Shown in pieces: positions 27,799-36,838 of a stretch of 64,000 nt of DNA. The notes beneath the pieces were generated by a model. The model had not been told where the DNA came from. It searched no databases and worked only from the letters and a program-made list of their open reading frames with translations. The stretch's first letter is position 1, and every line of letters begins with the position of its first letter. The translations under genes were made by a program, and so were the position numbers. Source of the stretch: Microbacterium saperdae (GTDB lineage Bacteria > Actinomycetota > Actinomycetes > Actinomycetales > Microbacteriaceae); the NCBI RefSeq assembly GCF_006716345.1, contig NZ_VFOX01000001.1:2108001-2172000 (forward strand), written 5' to 3'.

Positions 27799-28551
27799 TC
27801 AGAGGCGAAGCCCCTGCTCGGAGAGAGCCTTCGCCGCCAGCACCGTCGCCGGGACGACGGCGCGAGCGAGCCGGGAGGCGCGGATCACCGGAGCCATGGT
27901 GGCGACCGCGCCGATGACCATCCCCTCTCTGAACACCGGCGCCGCCACGCCCCACACCCCCTCATCGACTTCGCCCGCGCTCATCGCGAAGCCGCGCTCG
28001 CGGACCTCGGCATATGACGCCCGCAGCGCCGCGGCGTCGCCACCGGCGACGCTGTTCCGGGCCAGAACGCCCTCGACCTCATCGTCCGGAAGATAGGCGA
28101 GTATCGCGCTCGCACTGGCCCCGGCGACCATCGGCACGACCTCACCCACGACGAACGTGCAGCGCAACACCCGGAAGCCGTCTGCCGCATCGATGCAGAC
28201 GATGTCGTCGCCCCGACGCACCAGCAATGCGGCGAACTCCCGTGTGTGCGCAGCGAGCGCATGAAGCGTGCGGGAGGTGACGTCGCCGCTGAGAACGCTG
28301 TGCCGATACCGCTCGGCGAGTGCGACGGTAGCGACGCCGGCGTGGTATCGCCCGCGGGTCGGCCCCTCCTCGACGAGCCCGGCCTCGACGAGCGACGTGA
28401 GGCATCGGTAGACGGCGCTCGCGGGAAGCCCCGTGTATGCACCGATCTGCGCGACACGAGGCGCGTCCATGCGCGACATCGCGACCAGGACGTTCGCGAC
28501 CCGGTCGAAACTCCCCATCGGCGGATTGGCCGCCGATATGACCTCAGACAT
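27799..28551 (-). CDS. IclR-family transcriptional regulator
   Basis: 250 aa. The N-terminal winged HTH is at about residues 13-70 (ARVAQIGAYTGLPASAVYRCLTSLVEAGLV-like), followed by the IclR ligand-binding domain. TAGCAT ends seven bases before the ATG, so a leaderless start is likely. It lies 113 bp upstream of the NCS1 permease on the same strand and probably controls that operon; its ligand is unknown. Confidence 0.9.
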   Translation of the reverse strand: MSEVISAANPPMGSFDRVANVLVAMSRMDAPRVAQIGAYTGLPASAVYRCLTSLVEAGLVEEGPTRGRYHAGVATVALAERYRHSVLSGDVTSRTLHALAAHTREFAALLVRRGDDIVCIDAADGFRVLRCTFVVGEVVPMVAGASASAILAYLPDDEVEGVLARNSVAGGDAAALRASYAEVRERGFAMSAGEVDEGVWGVAAPVFREGMVIGAVATMAPVIRASRLARAVVPATVLAAKALSEQGLRL

Positions 28552-28794
28552 ACGTCGGATGCTACAAGGACTTGATCACCCCAGAAATGGCGAATTTTCG
28601 CTGAGCGACAATTGCTCCTGAGCGTGTCCGGATGCGACGATCGCCGTGTGTATGCGCAGTCCCCTTTGGCCCCCATATGCGACTGAATATCGAGCCAATA
28701 ACGCATTTCCGTAAAAGCGCACACGCGAATGCGGTAGTGGCTCGCGAATCGAGATCACCCCCCGACGGGACGCCGACGAGACGTCTCCGGACAC
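28552..28794. other. AT-richer intergenic region upstream of the IclR gene
   Basis: The 243 bp separate the IclR start from the tmRNA terminator. The segment is less GC-rich than its neighbours. It contains a small palindrome GCGAATTTTCGC (28590-28601) and CAATTG within GAGC-GACAATT-GCTC, which are plausible regulatory sites. No convincing gene is present. Confidence 0.5.
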
Positions 28795-28842
28795 AGAGAA
28801 ACCCCGTACCTCCCTGCGAACAGGGCGGTACGGGGTTTCTCT
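28795..28842 (-). terminator. Terminator of tmRNA
   Basis: A 16-bp perfect outer stem (AGAGAAACCCCGTACC at 28795-28810 with 28827-28842) encloses a further CCCTG-CGAA-CAGGG stem. It lies 14 bases beyond the tmRNA 3' end. The stem reads equally on the other strand and ends in TTTCTCT, so it can terminate in both directions. Confidence 0.9.
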
Positions 28843-28855
28843 CGCGACAGCGACC

Positions 28856-29225
28856 TGGTGGAGCTGGGGGGAATCGAACCCCCGTCCAACGCTGAGTCTC
28901 CACGCCTTCTCCGGGCGCAGTCTGTGAAGACGTTCTGCTCGGCTCCGACCTTTGTCACAGACACCTAAGTCGACAAGCCCAGCCTGGGAAGAGTCCCACG
29001 TGACGTCCAGACGCCATCACGCAGCAAGATTCCTAGATGACGCCAGGATCCGTATCGGAATCACATACGGCCTGACGGACTATCGGGCTCGCTTATGCAG
29101 CGAGGGCGAAGTCGTTGCGCTTGGTTTCGGCAACTATTTTTTTGCAGAGAGCGTTTACGAGATAACTCTGCATCCTCGGCCCGCTTCTCGTGGATTCACA
29201 GGCGCTGTCGAAACCGATCAGCCCC
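28856..29225 (-). ncRNA. ssrA: Transfer-messenger RNA (tmRNA)
   Basis: 370-nt trans-translation RNA that rescues stalled ribosomes. The 5' end GGGGCTGATCGGTTTCGAC pairs with the 3' CAGCTCC, followed by A and an encoded CCA. The TPsiC arm GGTTCGATTCC is present. The mRNA-like part has the UAGUU context before the resume codon GCC, then the tag AETKRNDFALAA and a TAA stop (tag frame 29093-29131). The tag ends in the ALAA degron recognised by Clp proteases. Confidence 0.97.
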
Positions 29226-29362
29226 GTGGTCCTTCTCTCGAAGGAGCCGCTGTCGCACTGTGTAGTTGTTCTTCTCGAGCCGATGAACGACTCCAGCATT
29301 ACAGACTACAACGGTTGCCGGCCGCCCGCCATTCCCGCCGCTCGCTGGCGTAGAGTCGGCGC

Positions 29363-30025
29363 ATGAGCGAAGTCACCGTCACCGTCCGCGGCGAGCATGA
29401 GGCGCGCATCGCACCGGAGCGCGCCACCATCCGTGTCACCGTCCGTTCCGAAGGTCCGGAGCGCGGCTCCGTCGTCGACGATGTGATGCGACTCGGCGAA
29501 CCGGTGCGCGCGAGCATCACGGAGCGTGCCGAGACGGATGTCGTCGTGGACTGGTCTAGCAAGAGACTCTCCGTCCGCGCCGAGCGCCCGTGGAACAGCG
29601 AAGGCAAGCGCCTTGCTCCCGTCTACTACGCGAGCATCGATTTCACCGCGACCTTCACCGAGGCATCCGAACTCTCGATCTGGGTCTCCGACATCTCCGC
29701 GTGGGACGGGGTCGAGGTCGGCTGGGTGGACTGGCACCTCACGCCCACCACGCGTGATCGCGTCGAGCGGGAAGTCGCGGCGGCCGCGGTCGGAGTCGCG
29801 GTGACGCGCGCCGAAGCCTACGCAGGGGCACTCGGGCTCTCGACGGTCACTCCGCTGGAGATCGCGGATGTCGGACTCATCTCGAGCGGACAGCCCTCCC
29901 CCGGCGCTCCCTTGATGAAGGCACGTGCGGGGGCTTTCGCCGCCGATTCCGCGCCCGCGATGGAGTACGAGCCGGAAGAGCTCACGGTCACCGCGACGGT
30001 GGAAGCTCGATTCGTCGCGCGTTGA
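29363..30025 (+). CDS. SIMPL-domain (DUF541) protein
   Basis: 220 aa. It begins VTVTVRGEHEARIAPERATIRVTVRSEG, the usual opening of SIMPL/DUF541 proteins, and ends with the typical YEPEELTVTATVEARFVA strand. No signal peptide is visible, so unlike many family members it seems cytosolic. The function is unknown; family members have been linked to stress and signalling. TAGAGT lies six bases before the ATG, suggesting a leaderless transcript. It converges with hflX. Confidence 0.88.
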   Translation: MSEVTVTVRGEHEARIAPERATIRVTVRSEGPERGSVVDDVMRLGEPVRASITERAETDVVVDWSSKRLSVRAERPWNSEGKRLAPVYYASIDFTATFTEASELSIWVSDISAWDGVEVGWVDWHLTPTTRDRVEREVAAAAVGVAVTRAEAYAGALGLSTVTPLEIADVGLISSGQPSPGAPLMKARAGAFAADSAPAMEYEPEELTVTATVEARFVAR

Positions 30026-30067
30026 CGCGTGAAGGCCCCGAAGCCTGCGATGGCGGCACGACGGCCG

Positions 30068-31573
30068 TCAGCGGACGAACGGCGCGAGCTCCGCAGCCAG
30101 CCGCTCGGACACCCGGGCGTGCACGGCTGTGCCATCCTCCTGATGCTCCACGGACAACAGCATCCCGGTCTCATGGATGGCTGCCACAAGATCGCCGCGA
30201 TCGTAGGGGACGACTGCACGCACCTCGACCGCAGGCTTCGGCAGCGCCTCTTCGATCGCCGCACGCAGCTCGGCGATGCCCTCGCCGGAGCGGGACGAGA
30301 CGAAGTGTGCATGCGGCTCGAGGCCCCGCAGCACGAGGCGTTCGTCGTCGGGGATCAGATCGGCCTTGTTGAACACCACGATCTCGGGCATGTCCCGCAC
30401 TCCGACGTCACCCATGACGTCGCGGACGGTCAGCAGCTGGCCCGCCGGGTCAGGATGGGAACCGTCCACCACATGGAGGACGACATCGGCGTCTCCGACC
30501 TCCTCCAGGGTCGAGCGGAACGCCTCGACGAGCTGGTGCGGCAGGTTCCGCACGAAACCGACGGTGTCGGTGATCGTGTAGACACGGCCGTCGGAGGTCT
30601 CGGAGCGCCGCACGGTGGCGTCCAGCGTCGCGAACAGCGCGTTCTCGACGAGCACGCCTGCGCTCGTGAGCGCGTTCAGCAGACTGGACTTGCCCGCGTT
30701 CGTGTAGCCCGCGATCGCCACGGACGGGATCGTGTTGCGCTTGCGCTCGGCGCGCTTGGCTTCTCGCGCCGGAGCGTAGTCACGGATCTGCCGCCGCAGC
30801 AGCGCCATCTTGGTGCGGATGCGGCGACGGTCCAGTTCGATCTTCGTCTCACCAGGTCCGCGGGAACCCATACCGGCGCCACCGGCGCCGACCTGGCCAC
30901 CGGCCTGGCGGCTCATGGAGTCACCCCAGCCACGCAGACGCGGCAGCAGGTATTCGAGCTGCGCGAGTTCGACCTGAGCCTTGCCCTCGCGGCTCTTGGC
31001 ATGCTGGCTGAAGATGTCGAGGATCACGGTCGTCCGGTCGATGACCTTGACCTTGACCACGTCCTCGAGTGCACGACGCTGGCTCGGGGCCAACTCGGTG
31101 TCGACGATCACGGTATCGGCGCCGACCGCGGCCACGATGTCCTTGAGCTCTTGCGCCTTGCCTCGACCGAGATAGGTCGCGGCGTCGGGATGCGGGCGGC
31201 GCTGCAGCACGCCGTCGAGCACGACGGCTCCGGCGGTCTCCGCCAGCGCAGCGAGTTCGCGCAGCGAGTTCTCGGCGTCCTCCTGAGCACCCTGCGGGTA
31301 GACCCCGACCAGGACGACGTTCTCCAGGCGCAGCTGACGGTACTCGACCTCGGTGACGTCTTCCAGCTCCGTGGACAGTCCGCCGACTCGGCGAAGGGCG
31401 TGCCGATCCTCGAGATCCCACTGGTTTCCGTCAGTCGTGGAGTGCGCGGTGGTCGATTCGTCCTGCAACGCCTGTGCTGCGCCGAACGTGCGTACCTCTG
31501 TGCGCTTCTCCGCATGGGCGAGCACGCGATCCATCGCGTCGTCGCCCGTGGAGGGTGTCGTGGTATCCGTCAT
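30068..31573 (-). CDS. hflX: GTPase HflX
   Basis: 501 aa ribosome-associated GTPase that splits stalled 70S ribosomes under stress. The N-terminal HflX domain (around EYRQLRLENVVLVGVYPQG) leads to LLPRLRGWGDSMSRQAGGQVGAGGAGMGSRGPGETKIELDRR, a family hallmark. The G domain follows, with GYTNAGKSSLLNAL (G1) and NKAD (G4). AAGGAACGG precedes the ATG. It lies near miaA, miaB and dapF, the usual actinobacterial neighbours. Confidence 0.96.
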   Translation of the reverse strand: MTDTTTPSTGDDAMDRVLAHAEKRTEVRTFGAAQALQDESTTAHSTTDGNQWDLEDRHALRRVGGLSTELEDVTEVEYRQLRLENVVLVGVYPQGAQEDAENSLRELAALAETAGAVVLDGVLQRRPHPDAATYLGRGKAQELKDIVAAVGADTVIVDTELAPSQRRALEDVVKVKVIDRTTVILDIFSQHAKSREGKAQVELAQLEYLLPRLRGWGDSMSRQAGGQVGAGGAGMGSRGPGETKIELDRRRIRTKMALLRRQIRDYAPAREAKRAERKRNTIPSVAIAGYTNAGKSSLLNALTSAGVLVENALFATLDATVRRSETSDGRVYTITDTVGFVRNLPHQLVEAFRSTLEEVGDADVVLHVVDGSHPDPAGQLLTVRDVMGDVGVRDMPEIVVFNKADLIPDDERLVLRGLEPHAHFVSSRSGEGIAELRAAIEEALPKPAVEVRAVVPYDRGDLVAAIHETGMLLSVEHQEDGTAVHARVSERLAAELAPFVR

Positions 31574-31641
31574 CCGTTCCTTATCTCTGGCTTTTGTTGC
31601 GAGCCTTAACCTTAGCCCCCGCTCTCCGGTACGCTCGCCGT

Positions 31642-32283
31642 ATGGGGTCCGACCACTACTTCACTGCGGCCCCGGCAAGCCCTGAGAACCTGCGTGCGAT
31701 CCATGTGACGCTCGCGGGCCGAGAGCTGGACGTCACCACTGCGGGAGGCGTCTTCAGCCCGGATCGTCTGGATGCCGGCACCGCAGTGCTTCTCGCCAAC
31801 ATGCCTCCGGTGCCACCGGGAGGCAACCTTCTCGACCTCGGCAGCGGATGGGGTCCCATCACGCTGTCGATGGCGATAGCCGCACCGCACGCGACGGTGT
31901 GGGCCGTCGACGTGAACGAGCGGGCGCTCGATCTGGTCCGGCGCAATGCCGCAGCCCTCGGGCTCACCAATGTCAACGCGTCGCTGCCCGATGATGTTCC
32001 CGCCGATGTGACGTTCCGCACCATCCGTTCCAACCCACCCATCCGGGTCGGGAAGAACGAACTGCACGGGTTGCTCGAGCGCTGGATCCCGCGGCTCGAC
32101 GAACGCAGCGATGCCTGGCTCGTGGTGCAGCGCAATCTCGGCGCCGATTCACTCCAGCGCTGGATCGGAGCGACGTTCCACCCCGGCTACAGCGTCTTCC
32201 GCACGACCACGGCCAAGGGCTACCGCGTGCTCAAGGTGCGCAAGCACGGCAGTCCGCCGACCGAGCCGATCGCCCTCAGCTGA
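31642..32283 (+). CDS. Class I SAM-dependent methyltransferase, RsmC-like
   Basis: 213 aa. The SAM motif I is LLDLGSGWGPITLSMA and motif IV is RSNPPIRVGK (the N-P-P-[IVF] signature of N6/N2 nucleic-acid methyltransferases of the RsmC/RlmG group). The N-terminus YFTAAPASPENLRAIHVTLAG resembles the C-terminal half of RsmC. It likely methylates rRNA guanine, though the target position is not known. The ATG is placed six bases after TACGCT; the longer upstream frame overlaps hflX. Confidence 0.88.
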   Translation: MGSDHYFTAAPASPENLRAIHVTLAGRELDVTTAGGVFSPDRLDAGTAVLLANMPPVPPGGNLLDLGSGWGPITLSMAIAAPHATVWAVDVNERALDLVRRNAAALGLTNVNASLPDDVPADVTFRTIRSNPPIRVGKNELHGLLERWIPRLDERSDAWLVVQRNLGADSLQRWIGATFHPGYSVFRTTTAKGYRVLKVRKHGSPPTEPIALS

Positions 32284-32287
32284 GACT

Positions 32288-32318
32288 CTCGCCGCGGCGC
32301 GAACGCCCCAGCGGCGAG
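32288..32318. terminator. Stem-loop between convergent methyltransferase and dapF genes
   Basis: CTCGCCGC pairs with GCGGCGAG (8 bp) and encloses a second stem GGCG-CGAA-CGCC with a stable tetraloop. It lies in the 49-bp gap where both genes end, so it can serve both directions. Confidence 0.6.
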
Positions 32319-32332
32319 GCCAGGCACCGAGG

Positions 32333-33205
32333 TCAGATCAGATCGACCTCGCCGTGGAAGACGAGCTGGGCCGGACCGGAGAGGGCGACGTGCTCGCCGT
32401 CCTCGGCCGGGAACATCCGCACACCCAGGGTGCCGCCGGGAACCTCCACGCGCCAGTTGTCCGGCGCGGCCTCGCCCGCCCAGTAGCGCACGGCCAGGGC
32501 CGTCGCAGCCACGCCCGTGCCGCAGCTGAGGGTCTCGCCGACCCCGCGCTCGGAGACCCGCATGCGCACGTGACCGATGCCGTCGCGCACCAGCGGCTCG
32601 CCGGGCACGACGAACTCCACGTTCGCGCCGGCCGGCGGTGCCGGATCGAGTTCAGGGGCGCGGTGCAACTCGAGCGAGGCGAGTTCGACCTCAGAGGCAA
32701 GTGCCACGACGACATGCGGGTTGCCCACGTCGATACCGATGCCAGGGCGCGTGATCGTGAGTCCGTCCGCCTTCACCAACGGTTCGCCGCCCGACAGGCG
32801 CCAGCGTCCGAGGTCCACCTGGTAGCCGGACTCGCTGCGTGTCACATCCCGCACTCCAGCCCTGGTGCCGATCGGCAGCGTCGAGCCCGGTTCGATCTCC
32901 GCGAGACCCGAGCGGAGCAGGAAGTGCACGAAGACGCGGATGCCGTTGCCGCACATCTCCGCGATCGAGCCGTCTGCGTTGCGGTAGTCCATGAACCATT
33001 CCGCGTCGGGCTCCTCGGCCAGACTCGCTGCGCCTTCCGGGATGGCCGATGACCGCACGACCCGGAGCACGCCGTCCGCACCGATGCCGAAGTGGCGGTC
33101 GCACAGGACGGCGACCTGCTCCGCACTCAGATCGAGCTCCCCATCCGCGTCCGCGATGATGATGAAGTCGTTGCCGGTGCCATGTCCCTTGGTGAATGCG
33201 ACCAT
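32333..33205 (-). CDS. dapF: Diaminopimelate epimerase
   Basis: 290 aa. It interconverts LL- and meso-diaminopimelate for lysine and peptidoglycan. The two catalytic cysteines are in MCGNGIRVF and [11 protein letters not shown]. It starts [12 protein letters not shown], the family's first motif. TAGACT (33212-33217) ends six bases before the ATG, matching the layout at dapA and dapB in this window. It sits between hflX and miaA in the conserved core. Confidence 0.96.
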   Translation of the reverse strand: MVAFTKGHGTGNDFIIIADADGELDLSAEQVAVLCDRHFGIGADGVLRVVRSSAIPEGAASLAEEPDAEWFMDYRNADGSIAEMCGNGIRVFVHFLLRSGLAEIEPGSTLPIGTRAGVRDVTRSESGYQVDLGRWRLSGGEPLVKADGLTITRPGIGIDVGNPHVVVALASEVELASLELHRAPELDPAPPAGANVEFVVPGEPLVRDGIGHVRMRVSERGVGETLSCGTGVAATALAVRYWAGEAAPDNWRVEVPGGTLGVRMFPAEDGEHVALSGPAQLVFHGEVDLI

Positions 33206-33227
33206 CAGCCCAGTCTAGGGATCAAGG

Positions 33228-33674
33228 CTAGGCGTCGGCGACGAGCCGCTTCCCCGTGTTCGCGACGGTGAAGCGCTCATAGCCGAGCGCGTCGTAGAAC
33301 CCGAGGACCACCTCGTTCCCTTCCCGCACCATGAGTTGCACCTTCGGGCATCCCATCTCCTCCAGGAGCCGCTCCGCTTCCTGCACGAGGCCGCGGGCCA
33401 CTCCGCGCCCACGAGCGGATTCTGCCGTGGCGAGGTAGTACAGCCACCCCCGATGACCGTCGTACCCTGCCATCACGGTGCCGATCACTGTCGCCTCGTC
33501 GGAGGCCTCCCCCGGCGGAAGCACGGCGACCAGGAACAGCTCCGGCTGCACCGCGCGTTTACGCGCGATGTCGAGATAGGGGTCGTTCCAGGGTCTGGTC
33601 AGACCAGCCTCATGCCACAGAGAAACAACGGGTTCTGTGTCGCTGTCCACGAACGCACGAATGGCCCACTCCAC
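33228..33674 (-). CDS. GNAT-family acetyltransferase, YpeA-like
   Basis: 148 aa with WLYYLATAESARGRGVARGLVQEAERLLEEMGCPKVQLMVREGNEVVLGFYDALGYE, close to the YpeA group of GNAT enzymes, which normally have about 140 residues. The GTG at 33674 was chosen because GAGGAGG lies close upstream, which also gives the usual length. The substrate is unknown. Confidence 0.86.
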   Translation of the reverse strand: MEWAIRAFVDSDTEPVVSLWHEAGLTRPWNDPYLDIARKRAVQPELFLVAVLPPGEASDEATVIGTVMAGYDGHRGWLYYLATAESARGRGVARGLVQEAERLLEEMGCPKVQLMVREGNEVVLGFYDALGYERFTVANTGKRLVADA

Positions 33675-33730
33675 GCTCTGTCCTCCTCGTCCTGCCGACT
33701 GCACCGGGTCACGAGTCTAGGGGCGAACGG

Positions 33731-34261
33731 TCATCTCTTCGTCACGCGGTAGCGACCGCAGAGGAAGCTCCGGTTCCGCGCCACATCGAGCAGTTCCAGG
33801 TCGAGGGCACGCGGCAGCAGCGGCGCTCCCGCGCCGAGCGTGACGGGTGCGTACTGCACCCAGACCTCGTCGACCAGATCGGCATCGGCGAACTGCCCGG
33901 CGAGTTCTCCCCCACCGACGATCCAGACGTCCTTCTCCCCCGCCGCAGCGACCATCTCCCTGTGCACCGTGCGCACATCGTCTTCGACGAATCGGACATC
34001 CGCTCCTTCCGGCGTCGGGAGGTCCCGGTGTGTGAAGACCCAGGTCGGCTGCGCATATGACCACGGTTCCTCACCCTGGTTGCGGAGCAGCCACTCGTAC
34101 GTCGACGCGCCCATCGCCAGCGCTCCGATTCCCTTCTCGAACGCCGCGTACGCCATCGGGCCTTCGTGATCGATGTCCTGCTTCAGCAGCCACTCCAGCG
34201 AGTGCTCGGGGGTAGCGATGAACCCGTCCAAGCTGGACGCCGTGTAGTAGTAGGTGGTCAT
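33731..34261 (-). CDS. Dihydrofolate-reductase-fold protein (RibD C-terminal domain family)
   Basis: 176 aa NADPH-binding reductase fold with YYTASSLDGFIATPEHSLEWL at the start, MGASTYEWLL and VWIVGGGELAGQFADADLVDEVWV. This family includes reductases related to riboflavin synthesis and DHFR. A genuine FolA is encoded at 48200-48676, so this protein's substrate is probably different. The ATG at 34261 removes an artefactual upstream extension. Confidence 0.84.
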   Translation of the reverse strand: MTTYYYTASSLDGFIATPEHSLEWLLKQDIDHEGPMAYAAFEKGIGALAMGASTYEWLLRNQGEEPWSYAQPTWVFTHRDLPTPEGADVRFVEDDVRTVHREMVAAAGEKDVWIVGGGELAGQFADADLVDEVWVQYAPVTLGAGAPLLPRALDLELLDVARNRSFLCGRYRVTKR

Positions 34262-34299
34262 GCTCCCAGCCTCGCAGGAGCCACCGACATCGACGGGTC

Positions 34300-35244
34300 T
34301 CAGCCGACGAGCAGGGCGCGCACATCGACGGGAGGCTGGTGCCATTCCAGCCCGTCGTACCGCTTGAACCACGACACCTGACGGCGGGCGTAGCGACGCG
34401 TGAGCGCCTGGGTCTCGGCGATCGCCTCGGCGCGCGTGAGCCGACCCTCGAGGTGCCCCAGGGCCTGCGCGTAGCCGATCGCGCGCTGCGCGGTGACGCC
34501 GCGCTCGAGTCCGTGATCGCGCAGCCCGGCGACTTCATCGAGCAGTCCGGCCTCCCACATGCGCTCCACGCGCGCGTCGAGCCGCTCGACAAGCTCCGCA
34601 CGATCGATGTGCACGCCGATCAGCTTCGTGCGCCCGTGCCACAGCACCGGCTCTTCGGGCAACGCCGCTCCATGGGTCGCACCACCCTGTTCGAGGACTT
34701 CCAGCGCACGGATCACACGGCGGTCGTTGCGCGGGTCGACACGGGCCGCCGTGGTCGGATCGAGGGCACGGATCCGCTCGAGCAGCGCGGTGACGCCCTG
34801 CTCCGCCAGCTCCTGCTCGAGTCGTGCGCGCACCTCCGGATCGCGCGGAGGGAACTGGAAGTCGTAGATGACGCTGGAGACGTACAGCCCGGACCCGCCC
34901 ACCAGGATCGCATCGCCGCCGCGCTCATGAATCGCGGCGACCGCATCACGAGCGAGCGGCTGATACCAGGCGACCGCGGCCTCTTGGTCGACCTCTCTCA
35001 CATCGAAGAGGTGGTGCGGAATACCCCGACGTTCGTCGAGGTGCAGCTTCGCCGTGCCGATATCCATCCCTCGATACAGCTGCATCGCATCGGCGTTGAC
35101 GATCTCTGCCGGGTTCCCGCGCTCGCGCAGTGCTTCCGCAAGATCGAGCGCGAGATCGCTCTTGCCTGTGCCTGTCGCACCGACGATGCCCCAGAGCCGA
35201 GGCTCCGATGCCGCCGACGATTCGTGCGCGGGGATCGTGTTCAC
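34300..35244 (-). CDS. miaA: tRNA dimethylallyltransferase
   Basis: 314 aa enzyme that adds a dimethylallyl group to A37 of tRNAs reading UNN codons. It has the P-loop [35 protein letters not shown], the HHLFDV motif and [11 protein letters not shown]. The GTG at 35244 overlaps the miaB stop by 4 bp (GTGA), which fixes the start; the longer frame lies inside miaB. MiaB acts on the product of MiaA, so the overlap matches sequential use. Confidence 0.95.
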   Translation of the reverse strand: MNTIPAHESSAASEPRLWGIVGATGTGKSDLALDLAEALRERGNPAEIVNADAMQLYRGMDIGTAKLHLDERRGIPHHLFDVREVDQEAAVAWYQPLARDAVAAIHERGGDAILVGGSGLYVSSVIYDFQFPPRDPEVRARLEQELAEQGVTALLERIRALDPTTAARVDPRNDRRVIRALEVLEQGGATHGAALPEEPVLWHGRTKLIGVHIDRAELVERLDARVERMWEAGLLDEVAGLRDHGLERGVTAQRAIGYAQALGHLEGRLTRAEAIAETQALTRRYARRQVSWFKRYDGLEWHQPPVDVRALLVG

Positions 35245-36788
35245 ACTCCGACGCGCAGCGTCGGGAGTCCGAGCGACACAGCCCGCGGTCCGCCGTCGCT
35301 CGCGGGAGCCGGCACCGCGCAGGACTCTGCCTGTGCGCGATCCCATGCGTCCCCGCCGCGCGTACGACGGATCTGCAACGGACGACCGGTCGGATCGTCG
35401 GCGAGCAGGTGGAACGGAGCTGCGTGAGTGATGGTCACGGTGACCACATCGCCGGGACGGGGAAGATCGGAGCCTTCGGTGACCTCGAAATGCACGAGAC
35501 GATTGTCCTGCGCACGACCGGTCAGGCGATGCGTCGCCGCGTCCTTCTTCCCTTCGCCGGTGGAGACGAGGACCTCGACCTCACGACCGATCTGCTTCTG
35601 ACTCTCTTCCAGCGAGATGCGCTCCTGCAGCGCGATCAGCCGGTTGTACCGTTCCTGGACGATCTCCTTCGGCACCTGGTCGTCCATCGTGGCGGCGGGC
35701 GTACCCTCGCGGATGGAGTACTGGAACGTGAAAGCGCCGGAGAAGCGCGCCTGCTCGACGACACGCATGGTGTCCTCGAAGTCCTCCTCGGTCTCACCGG
35801 GGAAACCCACGATGATGTCGGTCGTGATCGACGCGTGTGGGATCCGCTCGCGCACCCGATCGAGGATGCCCAGGAAACGCTCGCTCCGGTAGGAACGCCG
35901 CATCGCTTTGAGGATCCGATCGCTCCCGGACTGCAACGGCATGTGCAGCTGCGGCATGACGTTGGGGGTCTCGGCCATCGCGTCGATGACATCATCAGTG
36001 AACGCCGCCGGATGGGGACTCGTGAAGCGCACACGTTCGAGGCCGTCGATCTCTCCCGCCGCTCGCAGGAGCTTTCCGAACGCCTGGCGGTCACCGAACT
36101 CGACGCCGTAGGAGTTGACGTTCTGGCCGAGGAGGGTGACCTCGAGGGCACCATCCTCGACGAGAAGACGGATCTCGTTCAGGATGTCACCGGGGCGACG
36201 GTCCTTCTCTTTGCCGCGGAGGCTGGGCACGATGCAGAACGTGCAGGTGTTGTTGCAGCCCACCGAGATCGACACCCAACCGCTGTGAGCCGCGTCACGC
36301 TTCGTGGGAAGCGTGGATGGAAACACCTCCAGCGCTTCGAGGATCTCGAGCTCGGCCTCGCCGTTGTGGCGGGCGCGCTCGAGCAGACCGGGCAGAGAGC
36401 CCATGTTGTGCGTCCCGAAGACGACATCGACCCAGGGCGCCTTATCGAGCACGGCCTGTTTGTCCATCTGAGCGAGACACCCGCCCACGGCGATCTGCAT
36501 CCCGTCCTTGCGCCGCTTGACGGCGGCCAGCTGGCCGAGCGTCCCGTACAGCTTGCCGGCGGCGTTGTCACGCACGGCGCAGGTGTTGATGATGACGACG
36601 TCCGCCTCGGTCCCTGCCTCAGCACGGGTATAGCCGGCGCTTTCCAACGAACCGGACAATCGCTCCGAGTCGTGGACATTCATCTGGCACCCGAAGGTGC
36701 GCACTTCGTAGGATCGCTGTCGGCCGTCGACGTCGACGGCTGCCGACGAGGCGGTGATGATCGTCGGTTCGCTGCGCGGGATAGTCAT
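35241..36788 (-). CDS. miaB: tRNA-2-methylthio-N6-dimethylallyladenosine synthase
   Basis: 515 aa radical-SAM methylthiotransferase. The N-terminal UPF0004 cluster cysteines are Cys34, Cys70 and Cys104, and the radical-SAM triad is Cys178, Cys182 and Cys185 ([14 protein letters not shown]). The C-terminal TRAM domain starts near [18 protein letters not shown] four bases before the ATG gives a normal ribosome binding site. It overlaps miaA by 4 bp. Confidence 0.96.
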   Translation of the reverse strand: MTIPRSEPTIITASSAAVDVDGRQRSYEVRTFGCQMNVHDSERLSGSLESAGYTRAEAGTEADVVIINTCAVRDNAAGKLYGTLGQLAAVKRRKDGMQIAVGGCLAQMDKQAVLDKAPWVDVVFGTHNMGSLPGLLERARHNGEAELEILEALEVFPSTLPTKRDAAHSGWVSISVGCNNTCTFCIVPSLRGKEKDRRPGDILNEIRLLVEDGALEVTLLGQNVNSYGVEFGDRQAFGKLLRAAGEIDGLERVRFTSPHPAAFTDDVIDAMAETPNVMPQLHMPLQSGSDRILKAMRRSYRSERFLGILDRVRERIPHASITTDIIVGFPGETEEDFEDTMRVVEQARFSGAFTFQYSIREGTPAATMDDQVPKEIVQERYNRLIALQERISLEESQKQIGREVEVLVSTGEGKKDAATHRLTGRAQDNRLVHFEVTEGSDLPRPGDVVTVTITHAAPFHLLADDPTGRPLQIRRTRGGDAWDRAQAESCAVPAPASDGGPRAVSLGLPTLRVGV

Positions 36789-36838
36789 GATGCTCCCATT
36801 GTACGAGCGCGATCGCGTGGATCAGCGCGGCGCAGGCG

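Noticed and set aside
28632..28895. Plus-strand frame of 87 aa ending in GAGGNRTPVQR
   Set aside because: This is the reverse reading of the tmRNA 3' end and its terminator. Such GGNRTP-type peptides are well-known false ORFs over RNA genes.
33731..34261. Second folA gene
   Set aside because: The sequence belongs to the RibD C-terminal domain family. The DHFR signature motifs are in the 48200-48676 gene next to thyA.
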